Shown here: one piece after another, positions 17,989 through 26,003 of the stretch
How positions within the stretch are numbered: position 1 is the stretch's first letter
Layout of the letters: every line of letters begins with the position of its first letter
NCBI GenBank assembly: GCA_021810145.1
Contig: JAJZJL010000031.1
Location: forward strand, 1 to 38,687
DNA length: 38,687 nt
Direction: 5' to 3'
Source of the DNA: Planctomycetota bacterium
Lineage (GTDB): Bacteria; Planctomycetota; Phycisphaerae; WQYP01
The notes under the pieces: generated by a model
The model's input: the letters and a program-made list of their open reading frames with translations, nothing else
The model's database searches: none
What the model was told of the DNA's origin: nothing
Made by a program: the position numbers and the translations under genes

Positions 17989-18600
17989 TCATTGCCCATT
18001 TGGCCATTGTACCGCGTCAGTACCACCTGCAGTTTCACGATGATACGCCGCTATGTTCATCCATTGTGGGTTCATAGCCGAACGGCCAGTGGCTACGCGA
18101 TGTACAATTCCATCACGCAATTCCACAACAATGGGCGTTGTGGCGAACCACTGGTGACCGGCGTCCAGCGTTGCGTGCAGGGGGAGGTCGGAATGAAAAA
18201 GCCCTCGCGTGGAAATACCGGCACCGGATGGCACACGGATGAACGCAACATGGGCACGTTTTCCAGGAAGCGTTTCCCGTTGTGCCAACTGCTCGTAAAC
18301 CGGGATCGTCTGCTGGCATTCACCACAACCGGCATGATACAACACGATGATCCAATTGCCGGTTGCAAATTGCTGGCCCAATGGCCTGTTGCCGCGCTGG
18401 CTCACAATATGCGCCAGCACCGGAAGCCGATGGCGCAGCCATTTGTGCGGTTCCAAGATCACCAACTTTCCGCTGTCAGCCGTCGCCAGTCCGTTGGCTG
18501 CAACCGCCAATTTGGGGCGCAACATCGCCGACGCGATCCCGGCGGCCAAGCCAATTCCCAACGCTGCCACAACGGGCCATTTTCGGCTTGCCCAACGGCT
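17989..18600 (-). CDS. Thioredoxin-like domain segment (downstream half of a frameshifted MauE-thioredoxin gene)
   Basis: The genuine coding part of the 278-codon ORF begins near 18600; residues before it are an out-of-frame reading of the MauE-like gene. It starts with a membrane segment (PVVAALGIGLAAGIASAM), then an extracytoplasmic thioredoxin fold: NWIIVLYHAGCGECQQTIPV with a CGEC redox motif, a cis-Pro-like TPIVVEL strand, and RDGIVHRVATGR. No plausible independent start is visible, and its first residues (SRWASRKWP) continue naturally from LLWL of the MauE frame. A single missing base around 18600 would therefore restore one continuous membrane-tethered thiol oxidoreductase. Alternatively translation depends on reinitiation or frameshifting. 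Confidence 0.7.
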   Translation of the reverse strand, partial: SRWASRKWPVVAALGIGLAAGIASAMLRPKLAVAANGLATADSGKLVILEPHKWLRHRLPVLAHIVSQRGNRPLGQQFATGNWIIVLYHAGCGECQQTIPVYEQLAQRETLPGKRAHVAFIRVPSGAGISTRGLFHSDLPLHATLDAGHQWFATTPIVVELRDGIVHRVATGRSAMNPQWMNIAAYHRETAGGTDAVQWPNGQ

Positions 18601-19049
18601 TGGAGCCACAGCAGATTTGCCGCAGGCTTGGCCAGAAAAACCAGTGCCAGAACGGCTGCGACATCCAAAACCACCGTAAACCACGGGTTCACCTTCACCT
18701 GCCCAAAGCAGCCGCAATCGGTTTTGCCGGCAAGAGCTTCGTAGAACGTGTAACACGCAAACACACTGAAACAGCCAATGGCAACCCGCCGCGCGGCTTC
18801 TGGCAGCGCTCCGCTGATAAGCCACAGACCGAGGAATAATTCGCTTCCGATCGAGGCCAGATCAAACCATGGAACGCGTTGCCGGTCGGGATGGTGAATG
18901 AATTCTATAACTTTCAGCAGTGCGGCAATAGACAAGGTCACCCCGACGGCCGGCGGTATAATGGTTACCATGAGGCTTTTCCGGAAGTCATGGCGCACAA
19001 TGAACCATCCTGCGCCAATATCCATCGGGGCTTTTTCCATGTTGTTCAT
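18459..19049 (-). CDS. MauE/DoxX-like redox-associated membrane protein (upstream half, frameshifted)
   Basis: The 196-codon frame starts at an ATG overlapping the DUF1573 gene stop (ATGA). Four hydrophobic segments are visible: TIIPPAVGVTLSIAALLKVI, SELFLGLWLISGAL, VAIGCFSVFACYTFYEAL and VVLDVAAVLALVFLA, with the MauE-type CGCFG motif between the third and fourth. MauE-like proteins work with thioredoxin-type proteins in disulfide or electron transfer at the inner membrane. After about residue 150 (near 18600) the frame turns into out-of-frame sequence, so its last 47 residues are probably not native. See the thioredoxin-like entry for the apparent frameshift. Confidence 0.75.
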   Translation of the reverse strand: MNNMEKAPMDIGAGWFIVRHDFRKSLMVTIIPPAVGVTLSIAALLKVIEFIHHPDRQRVPWFDLASIGSELFLGLWLISGALPEAARRVAIGCFSVFACYTFYEALAGKTDCGCFGQVKVNPWFTVVLDVAAVLALVFLAKPAANLLWLQAVGQAENGPLWQRWELAWPPGSRRRCCAPNWRLQPTDWRRLTAESW

Positions 19050-20140
19050 TTTTCATCCGCCCCAATCTTGCTTTGCGGAACGACTGCGAGATACGCCACG
19101 CGAAGCGCATAATTCCGGCCGGCGTAGCCGACCGATATGGTCATTTGCCCCGTGGCGTCTCCGGAACTTTTTCCGGCAGTGTAAAAGGTAGTGACTACCG
19201 GTCTTTCTGGCGTGCCGGTGACGCGATCGGAAAACCCACGTGGATTAGAATATATAACGCCTAGGACCTTGATCGGCAGCTTTTCCGCGGCATTCGCCGG
19301 GAGGATCGAAATCCGAGATGTCGTTTGTGCTCCGCTTCGCACAGGCCCCAAAAGCACAGCGTAAGTGGAGAGGCATAATGGTCCCCGAGCATCCACCTCG
19401 ACGGGCAGGGACATCTGATAGTTTTGCGCCGTGTCATTGTTCCAAAATGTGAAGATTATATGACTGACTATCTGGCCGAGGAACTTGACTGGCTTATACG
19501 AAACGTATAGAAACCAGTGGCCTTCCCCAACGCGCCGCAGCTTGGCCTGCGATCCCCGATCATCCGACCGGCAAGTGAGGTGATTCCACTGCATCGGTAA
19601 AATGCGGCGCGAGATCGCCAAAGGTCGAAGTGCGATTGGTTGTTGCCCCATATCGACGACTCCAAGCCTCAAGGGGATGGCATTCCTGGGTATATGGAGC
19701 GGGTAGGCGGCTCGAACGCTAAGACTATAACACCATGCAACCAGCCGTCCGTTTATCTGCCCACGGAGAATCGCTCCGAGTTCTTGGCCAACCTGATATG
19801 GGGAAGGATTCACGGATAGTCGCAAGCGGGTTGCTTGTCCGGGGTAAAGCACTGTCTTGCCAAGCTCACCGCGCGTGCAGATGCATGTCGGTTGAAATTT
19901 CGTAAAGCGAAGCACCCCGCCCCATTGATTTCTGATGACAAATGTATGGGTTACCACTCTCCCCGGCAAAGCAGGGGGAAACTGGTATTCAATATTCTCA
20001 ACGATCGCCGTCCCAGGCTGCGCGCCATGGATCGCTTTTCGAGTAAACAATTTTGCCAGCACTAAGACGGTGACTGTAGTAATCGCGACACCAACGAGCC
20101 ATTTCGCAAGATCGTTCCGCCTTTTCATATTCATCGACAT
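19046..20140 (-). CDS. DUF1573-domain membrane-anchored protein
   Basis: The 364-residue protein has an N-terminal signal anchor (LVGVAITTVTVLVLAKLF). A DUF1573-type Ig-like domain follows (about 50-125): THTFVIRNQWGGVLRFTKFQ, then PTCICTRGELGK with the usual Cys-x-Cys, and LYPGQATRLRLSVN. Further beta-rich sequence (PLCLSTYAVLLGPV, TTFYTAGKSSGDATGQ) suggests a second Ig-like repeat. DUF1573 proteins are common in planctomycetes and Bacteroidota, with no firm biochemical role. The gene is coupled to the MauE-like gene by a 4-bp overlap, which implies a shared function in an extracytoplasmic complex. Start choices at 20140 or the following in-frame ATGs are equivalent for the domain. Confidence 0.8.
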   Translation of the reverse strand: MSMNMKRRNDLAKWLVGVAITTVTVLVLAKLFTRKAIHGAQPGTAIVENIEYQFPPALPGRVVTHTFVIRNQWGGVLRFTKFQPTCICTRGELGKTVLYPGQATRLRLSVNPSPYQVGQELGAILRGQINGRLVAWCYSLSVRAAYPLHIPRNAIPLRLGVVDMGQQPIALRPLAISRRILPMQWNHLTCRSDDRGSQAKLRRVGEGHWFLYVSYKPVKFLGQIVSHIIFTFWNNDTAQNYQMSLPVEVDARGPLCLSTYAVLLGPVRSGAQTTSRISILPANAAEKLPIKVLGVIYSNPRGFSDRVTGTPERPVVTTFYTAGKSSGDATGQMTISVGYAGRNYALRVAYLAVVPQSKIGADEK

Positions 20141-20235
20141 TTTCCGATACTCAAAGATCGCTTAAGAAGTTCAGTCTGGTCTCGACAAATCGCATCCGAG
20201 AATAATGCTGTAGCTTCCACGATTGAGATCTAGAC

Positions 20236-21333
20236 CTACCGGTGCCGGATACGCTTGTAGAGAAAAAATATCAACGCTCCGCCACCGATCACAATGGCTG
20301 CACAAGCTAGCCCGAACGTGGGCCACCATGATGCCATTGGCTCCCAAATGGCCGCAGACGGCGGTCGGAGGCCGCCGCGCGCGTAAACCTCTCGCCCCCG
20401 CGTTTTCCCGGTTGTAATGGTAAAAATCCGCTGGGCAAGTCTGAAATCAACAGAGAAATCACCATCAGGCAACCGCTTATTAAAGACGCATTTTTGCACA
20501 TCCGTGCGCGAATCGACACAAACTTGGCCCTGCTGGGTATAACCGCGTAACCGTCCGGATTTCATCCAATAGAATGGGTGACCATTAATTATTGTTTTCG
20601 CATACGACAAAATGTCGTAGCGCCAAATCGGGCCGCCGCCCTTGCGATAAACTGATTCCACACGAATGGGAAGGTAGGCCACGTCCCGTCCGAAGAATAT
20701 TTTGAAGAGAAACGGTCGTTTATTCATCGTCCCATTGGCCGGAACTTCCGCAACGGCGCTGTAGCCCGGAGGGACGTATTGCTCCCAATGGGCAACCGCA
20801 ATAATGCGATTTTCCGTCTTTCGGCTGCGCGCTTGCCAGAGCATTATTGCGTAGGAAAACCGTTGATCACTGGTAGTATCGAGGAAACTAACGGGGTAGA
20901 AAAATGGATTCGGTGAAAGCACCGGGCAACTCCGCATGTCCTTGGTGCGAAAGTAAAGGTTACCATCTGCCCGGTCGAAAAAATCATATTGGTGACCGTT
21001 ATAAGTAATGATATAACTTCCTCCAGCAACAAAACCGGGCGATGGTACGGTCTTAACGTAATATTTCCGCCCCTCCGCCTTGTAATGCCAACGAAGGGTG
21101 CCGATGCTCGTTCTTCCGGGCCTCGGCACCGGCAGCAAAGAAACGTACTCTTTCTCTTCAGCTAGAGCCTTCATGTCAACTGTCTTGATCAGCCGATACT
21201 GTCCAAACAGGTTAGCCAGGCGGCCATTAAGGTCCGAGCCATATAGCCGCCCAGCCTGACCCGTATCCATAACCATCACGGCACCGACGGCAAAAAGTAG
21301 GGAGGATTTACAGAAACATGGAAAGGTAATCAT
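20236..21333 (-). CDS. Secreted, C-terminally membrane-anchored protein of unknown function
   Basis: I do not recognise a family. The 365-residue product has an N-terminal signal-like segment (SLLFAVGAVMVMDTGQA) and a C-terminal transmembrane helix followed by basic residues (CAAIVIGGGALIFFLYKRIRHR), so most of the chain is probably extracytoplasmic. The middle is rich in aromatic residues and beta-type sequence (GGSYIITYNGHQYDFFDRAD, LPIRVESVYRKGGGPIWRYD), somewhat like a LolA/lipoprotein-sorting fold. The ATG at 21333 has GGGTG with a 6-nt spacer; the ORF-track GTG at 21342 has none. It lies 95 bp upstream of the DUF1573 gene and is probably part of the same operon. Confidence 0.75.
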   Translation of the reverse strand: MITFPCFCKSSLLFAVGAVMVMDTGQAGRLYGSDLNGRLANLFGQYRLIKTVDMKALAEEKEYVSLLPVPRPGRTSIGTLRWHYKAEGRKYYVKTVPSPGFVAGGSYIITYNGHQYDFFDRADGNLYFRTKDMRSCPVLSPNPFFYPVSFLDTTSDQRFSYAIMLWQARSRKTENRIIAVAHWEQYVPPGYSAVAEVPANGTMNKRPFLFKIFFGRDVAYLPIRVESVYRKGGGPIWRYDILSYAKTIINGHPFYWMKSGRLRGYTQQGQVCVDSRTDVQKCVFNKRLPDGDFSVDFRLAQRIFTITTGKTRGREVYARGGLRPPSAAIWEPMASWWPTFGLACAAIVIGGGALIFFLYKRIRHR

Positions 21334-21631
21334 TGTTTTCACCCAATTTCATATCTAATTCATTGCATGGTACACCCAGGCGTTTCCCAATGGCACGATT
21401 GGAGGCTCTGCTGACTACACAGCCGGACCATCTACCGAGCGCATCCTGCCAAGCATTAAGCCGCCCCACAACAGGCATGAAAGCGTTCCACGTAGCGTTT
21501 AGTCTGAAAAGCATGTAGCAGCCGCCGAGAGTGTCGCGTCCCGAGTCAGCACTCGGCCACACTAGCCGATGCCGCTGTCAGCCGTTTCGCACGCCGAACA
21601 CATGCCGCGAACATGTCATAATTGGCCCAAA

Positions 21632-21991
21632 TCATGGGGATCCGGGCGTGGTGCATCCTATATTGGCTACAAAGCCGCCGCAATATCCCCCGTCCCACAC
21701 GCCATTTACCAAGCTGTCACCACACCCCGCTGCTCCGGCGTTGTACCCGGAGTAAATCATAGGTAGGGACGCCGCGTCCTGTCCCCCATACTGATCTAGG
21801 ATTTGACATGTTGATGTCGAGATAGAAGGACATTGGTTATTAGCGCTGTAGCACGCGGGACTAGGGATTTCCCCGCGCACCACCACGATTCCTCCGATCC
21901 CTACCGCTAGCATTGTGGCGAGGCCCTTAGCCGCATTCAGCACGGCTCTTCTACCCGTCATGTTGATTCGACTACCAATTGTCTTGAACAT
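21632..21991 (-). CDS. Small Cys-containing secreted protein, unknown
   Basis: The 119-residue protein has a good ribosome site (AAGGAG, 8-nt spacer). Its N-terminus has basic residues (NMTGRRAVLNAAKG) then a hydrophobic stretch (LATMLAVGIGGIVVV), giving an export signal or anchor. The mature part is Gly/Ser/Asn-rich with six Cys (ACYSANNQC, STCQIL, GCGDS, YCGGF, GCTTPG), suggesting disulfide bonds. I recognise no family. Its neighbours encode MauE-like and thioredoxin-like proteins, which could act on such a disulfide protein; that link is inference. Confidence 0.7.
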   Translation of the reverse strand: MFKTIGSRINMTGRRAVLNAAKGLATMLAVGIGGIVVVRGEIPSPACYSANNQCPSISTSTCQILDQYGGQDAASLPMIYSGYNAGAAGCGDSLVNGVWDGGYCGGFVANIGCTTPGSP

Positions 21992-22057
21992 GGGGATACT
22001 CCTTGATAGAAACCAACTATTTCACGGATTTCAGAGCATCCGAAATCCGAAATGATC

Positions 22058-22831
22058 TCAATTCGCCGCCATCTTGCGGCGCGAACCTTTTAGCCCTTTT
22101 ACAAAGTTCCGAATAGTGACGGCTTCCAAACCACGGTAATAAAAATGCATGCGGCCCCACCTCAATCCCTTTTCAATTGCCCGCGAGGTCAGTATTCCGC
22201 GCGACCTCTCGGCTGCCTCCCAGCGGCGAAACAGGTCCAAGTGGAAATAGGATTTTTCGGCTATTTGCGCCGCTTCGGAATATTTTGGTATGGAGCCGCA
22301 GCGCGCCATGCACCAACGCAGAATCGAGAGATAGGCGAACCGCTGATTGGCCGCCCATACGGCGGGGTCGCGGTGCTCCAGCAAATTCATAACATGCAAT
22401 ATTCGCCGGGTGAGGGCAAGCCCAACGCCCCCTGTCTTCCCACCGGGCGGATCATCGAACAATTTTCCGGTTGCGCATGCGGCAACCAATTGGTTCCGAA
22501 ATTCACGCCGCTGCGTCTCTCGCTCCTGCCAAGCCCGGTGGCCGAAGTAATAGGGTGCCGGGTGTTGCGAAAGCGGGTCCAACATCGCCGCCTGGAGGAT
22601 TGTATTAATGGAGTAATTTTCCGCCACGCGAATAGCCAGTTTCATCGGCCCACGCACCAGGAACCGTTTCCAGTCCCCGCCCCAGAAATTGACCACCCGG
22701 CTTTGGGCCGTTCCATGCATTCTCGCCAGCGACGCGGTGTCGAGTGAGAAGACCGTGCCAGAATGGTGGGATGCGGCCAAAGGAAGCATCGACACGACGT
22801 AGTCGCGATCGCGATTCTTCCAACATACCAT
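22058..22831 (-). CDS. Hypothetical protein
   Basis: I recognise no family for this 257-residue protein. The ATG at 22831 is preceded by AAGGA with a 7-nt spacer; the ORF-track start 45 nt upstream lacks a ribosome site. There is no clear signal peptide or membrane helix. The sequence is Arg/Trp-rich and helical in character (FRRWEAAERSRGILTSRAIE), with TILQAAMLDPLSQHPAPYYF and LTRRILHVMNLLEHRDP, and ends in a basic tail KGLKGSRRKMAAN. It lies 66 bp upstream of the small Cys-containing protein and is the first gene of the envelope cluster. Confidence 0.65.
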   Translation of the reverse strand: MVCWKNRDRDYVVSMLPLAASHHSGTVFSLDTASLARMHGTAQSRVVNFWGGDWKRFLVRGPMKLAIRVAENYSINTILQAAMLDPLSQHPAPYYFGHRAWQERETQRREFRNQLVAACATGKLFDDPPGGKTGGVGLALTRRILHVMNLLEHRDPAVWAANQRFAYLSILRWCMARCGSIPKYSEAAQIAEKSYFHLDLFRRWEAAERSRGILTSRAIEKGLRWGRMHFYYRGLEAVTIRNFVKGLKGSRRKMAAN

Positions 22832-22935
22832 ATTAAAATCCTTGCGCCTTTGGATCGAATAATGATAATTATCCAAAGATGAATAATTTTATAAACCATG
22901 TCCGGTAAAAAGTCAAGGCTCGCGGATTTGTTACA

Positions 22936-22955
22936 GCGACCGTTTTGCCGGTCGC
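22936..22955 (-). terminator. Short hairpin after XylR-like gene
   Basis: GCGACCG-6 nt-CGGTCGC forms a 7-bp perfect GC-rich stem starting 9 nt past the stop of the regulator gene. The following minus-strand sequence (TGTAACAAATC) has no T-run, so it is at best a weak intrinsic terminator. Confidence 0.35.
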
Positions 22956-22964
22956 GGCACGCCG

Positions 22965-24140
22965 TCAGATCGATTGCAGACGAAACCGGCCGGGCGTTTG
23001 GCCGCGATATCTTTTAAAGAACCGGTTCAGATGCGACTCGGCATCGAAGCCGGTGAGTTCGGCGATGCGCGTCAACGGATAGCGGGTGTTAAGCAGCAAT
23101 CGATCGATACGATTGAGCCGCACACGGTTGATTTCCTCATACGGAGAAAATCCGGTTACCGCCATGAATCGCCTCTCGAGTGTGCAGCGGGACACCAGCA
23201 TGTTGGCATCGGCCAGATGATCCAGCACACTGTCAACCGTCAGTCCTCTGCCGGTGTACTCCCGGATATATCTCAGGGCTTTCGCCACCAGCGGGTCGGC
23301 TACGGCTATGGTATCCGTAGAGGTGCGCGTGATGACTCCCGCCGGCTGAACCAACTGCGGCCTGGTTGGCACCTTTGTGCCGCCAATAATGCTGTCAAGC
23401 ATTTCCGCCGCCTCGAAGCCGATCCGATCAGCTGCCGGATCAACACTGGTCATGGTCGGCACAGCCAACTCGCAGAGCACTTCGTCATTATCCACGCCGA
23501 CGAGCACAATTTCCTCCGGAACATGTATCCCGGCCTGCTGACAACCCGCCAGCACAAGTCGGCCGCAGATGTCATTGCACGCCATGATACCCGCCGGCTT
23601 GGGCAGGGCTTTAAGCCACGGCAACAAATTGGCATAATCAATGCTTGACCGCCAGCCCGGTGCGCGCCTCACACCGGCACCGCGCCGGCTTTGACTGATA
23701 AAGACCTGCGGGTTGAACCCTTTCCCGGACAAATACTCCTGAAAGGCTTTGGCGCGGCGTTCCGATGCCTGTTGAGACTCAAAACCGCAATACGCGAATG
23801 TTTCCAGGCCACACTGAAGCAGATGATCCGCGGCGAGCCGCGCAATGGCCTGATGGTCGCTGTGGATATTGGCTATACCCTTGGGCGGCTCCAGCGATCC
23901 CAGATCGACAATTGGCACCCGCAGGCGCCGCAGTGACGCAAACTGACGGGGGTTGCGAATCCGGCATACGACCCCTTGAAATTTTCCGCGAAAAAGCCAG
24001 CGTGGCAGATTTTCTTCCTCCATCCAGGGTTCATATTCAACAGTCCAGTTGGGGTGGGTATGCGCAAATCGTGATATTCCGCGCAGCAGACCGCTTCCAT
24101 AGCTTCCGATTGCATCGATGACCAAGGCTATATTTATCAT
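22965..24140 (-). CDS. XylR-type regulator (LacI-like sugar-binding domain fused to AraC HTH)
   Basis: The 391-residue protein has residues about 1-275 forming a periplasmic-binding-protein-like sensor of the XylR type (IALVIDAIGSYGSGLLRGIS, ANIHSDHQAIARLAADHLL, KPAGIMACNDICGRLVLAGC, VGVDNDEVLCELAVP). Residues about 285-391 are an AraC double HTH (VDSVLDHLADANMLVSRCTL, LTRIAELTGFDAESHLNRFF). In this family sugar binding, xylose in E. coli, lets the AraC domain activate from two direct half-sites. It is encoded just downstream of the pseudopilin-GH3-MFS operon and is the best local candidate for binding the tandem boxes. The ligand is unknown. Confidence 0.93.
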   Translation of the reverse strand: MINIALVIDAIGSYGSGLLRGISRFAHTHPNWTVEYEPWMEEENLPRWLFRGKFQGVVCRIRNPRQFASLRRLRVPIVDLGSLEPPKGIANIHSDHQAIARLAADHLLQCGLETFAYCGFESQQASERRAKAFQEYLSGKGFNPQVFISQSRRGAGVRRAPGWRSSIDYANLLPWLKALPKPAGIMACNDICGRLVLAGCQQAGIHVPEEIVLVGVDNDEVLCELAVPTMTSVDPAADRIGFEAAEMLDSIIGGTKVPTRPQLVQPAGVITRTSTDTIAVADPLVAKALRYIREYTGRGLTVDSVLDHLADANMLVSRCTLERRFMAVTGFSPYEEINRVRLNRIDRLLLNTRYPLTRIAELTGFDAESHLNRFFKRYRGQTPGRFRLQSI

Positions 24141-24424
24141 GCGTTACGCTCTGCAAGGTTCCAGTCTGTTGGTTGCATCACCACAGACCTTTTGATTCTA
24201 CTGATTAGCGGCATCCAAAATATCATTTCCCATGTCCACGCCCCGGCCCGACCGGAGAATCCGCACCTGGAATGTTGAACCATCCATGAACGAGCCGTTG
24301 GATTCCCGCTGCCGCAGGACCACGGCACATCGCTTTCGATACAGCCTGACTGATATGTGATAGCATAGAACAAGGAGGTTGATTTAACAAATATCCGATT
24401 GCGTATAAATATCTCACCTCACGA

Positions 24425-25948
24425 TCAGGTACTGTCGGGGCCGCGGAACAGCTTTGGTTCGCGACGGTTGCGCCAGTATGATTCGATTTCCTCAAGAGTT
24501 CGGCCCTTGGTCTCGGGCAGAACGAGAATTGTAAAGAGGAAGGTTATCAGCGAACAGAGGGCATAGATCAAGTACGTCGCCGATATACCGATATCTGATT
24601 TAAGCATCGGAAAAGTCTGTGCCACCACAAATGTGGCCAGCCACAGCGCCACCACACACACGGACGCCGCCCGGCCTCGAATGCGCGCGGGGAAGATTTC
24701 CGAGATGATAATCCAGACCAGCGGCCCCATTGCCATGGTAAAGGCAACGCAGAATATCAAAATGCAGCCCAGAAGAATCCACACCTGGGCGTGGCTGAAG
24801 TGAATGGTGCTGACATGCGTTATTCGTCCCTGAAAGACTTTGGTTGTCACCACCCGATCAGCCACGGCAAATATTGTCGCCACCGATACCAGCGCCACAA
24901 CCTGGGTCGCTGTCCCGATTGCCAGCAGCATTTTTCTCCCCGCCTTATCGACCAGTGAAAAGGCGATAAAAATCGCCGGCAGTTTGGCGGTTCCCATTAT
25001 CGCGGTGTAGCCGAAGGCGTGGCCGGCCGTGACGCCCGCGGCCTCAAATATCCGGGGGGCATAGTAGATAATGGAATTGATGCCGCTGAACTGCTGGAAT
25101 ACAGCCAGAAATAATCCGATGATTAACGGCAGCCGGTAACGGGGAGTAAAAAGCTCGGAAAATCTGCCTTCCTCCCGCGCCGCGGTCTCTTTGACGATTT
25201 TAATCTCCCGATCCGCACCCGCGGAGCCGATGAAGCGTTTTAAAATATTCCGTCCATCCTCTTCGCGATCATTAATGATCAGCCATCGCGGGCTTTCCGG
25301 AACCGAGGATATCATCAGCAGAAAAATAATGGCCGGCAATGTTTCCGACCCCAGCATCCATCGCCAGCCCATGGTCTGGTTCCAGTTCATACCGCCTGCC
25401 GCAGCCTTGTGGAGATGACTCCCGGCACTGACGATCAGGAAATTGACCCAATAGACTCCGGCAATTCCAATGACAATGCCGAGTTGAAACAGTGAACCCA
25501 GTCGGCCACGATGCCGTTCGGGCGCTATTTCCGCAATATAGACCGGAGCGATCATCGAAGAAGCCCCGATAGCCAGACCGCCTGTCATCCGGGCCAGAAT
25601 CAGCTCCGTGAAGGACTGCGGTATCGCCGAGAGCACCCCCGATGCCGCAAAGAGCACCGCACAGACGATGAGCATTTTTTTGCGGCCAAATCGATCGGCC
25701 AGCGTCCCGGACAGCATCGCCCCGGGCACACATCCGAGTTCCAGGCTGGCAATCGCAAAACCCAGCTGCGCATCGCTTAAATGGAAATAGGACTGCAGAT
25801 ATCCCTGAATACCGGAAGCCACGCCGGTATCATAGCCGAACAGCAGGCCCGCCAGCGCCGCCGCGCAGACCGCAAAAACAATTGCGCCGATTCCCGGAAT
25901 GCCGCTTTCCGATGATAACGCAACGGACTGGTCTGGCATAATGGACAT
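24425..25948 (-). CDS. MFS sugar porter (sugar:H+ symporter family)
   Basis: The 507-residue, 12-helix transporter of the sugar porter family has all signatures: LLFGYDTGVASGIQGYL in helix 1, LADRFGRKKML (loop 2-3), PESPRWL, FQQFSGINSIIYYAPRIF (helix 7), VDKAGRKMLL, and PETKGRTLEEIE at the end. Members include XylE and GalP. It would import the monosaccharide released by the upstream secreted enzymes. It lies 55 bp downstream of the GH3 gene with GAGATGATG ahead of the ATG, and it is the last gene of that operon. The gap to the XylR-like gene (24141-24424) shows nothing recognisable. Confidence 0.95.
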   Translation of the reverse strand: MSIMPDQSVALSSESGIPGIGAIVFAVCAAALAGLLFGYDTGVASGIQGYLQSYFHLSDAQLGFAIASLELGCVPGAMLSGTLADRFGRKKMLIVCAVLFAASGVLSAIPQSFTELILARMTGGLAIGASSMIAPVYIAEIAPERHRGRLGSLFQLGIVIGIAGVYWVNFLIVSAGSHLHKAAAGGMNWNQTMGWRWMLGSETLPAIIFLLMISSVPESPRWLIINDREEDGRNILKRFIGSAGADREIKIVKETAAREEGRFSELFTPRYRLPLIIGLFLAVFQQFSGINSIIYYAPRIFEAAGVTAGHAFGYTAIMGTAKLPAIFIAFSLVDKAGRKMLLAIGTATQVVALVSVATIFAVADRVVTTKVFQGRITHVSTIHFSHAQVWILLGCILIFCVAFTMAMGPLVWIIISEIFPARIRGRAASVCVVALWLATFVVAQTFPMLKSDIGISATYLIYALCSLITFLFTILVLPETKGRTLEEIESYWRNRREPKLFRGPDST

Positions 25949-26003
25949 ACAACATCATCTCTTCCGCGATAAGCTCGCGGCAAATATTCAACCACAGTCC
26001 CGA

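Noticed and set aside
21308-21562. 84-codon minus ORF overlapping the start of the 365-aa protein gene
   Set aside because: Reads somewhat like protein, but has no ribosome site at its ATG near 21511, overlaps the next gene by 26 bp or more and matches no known family. Could be a remnant.
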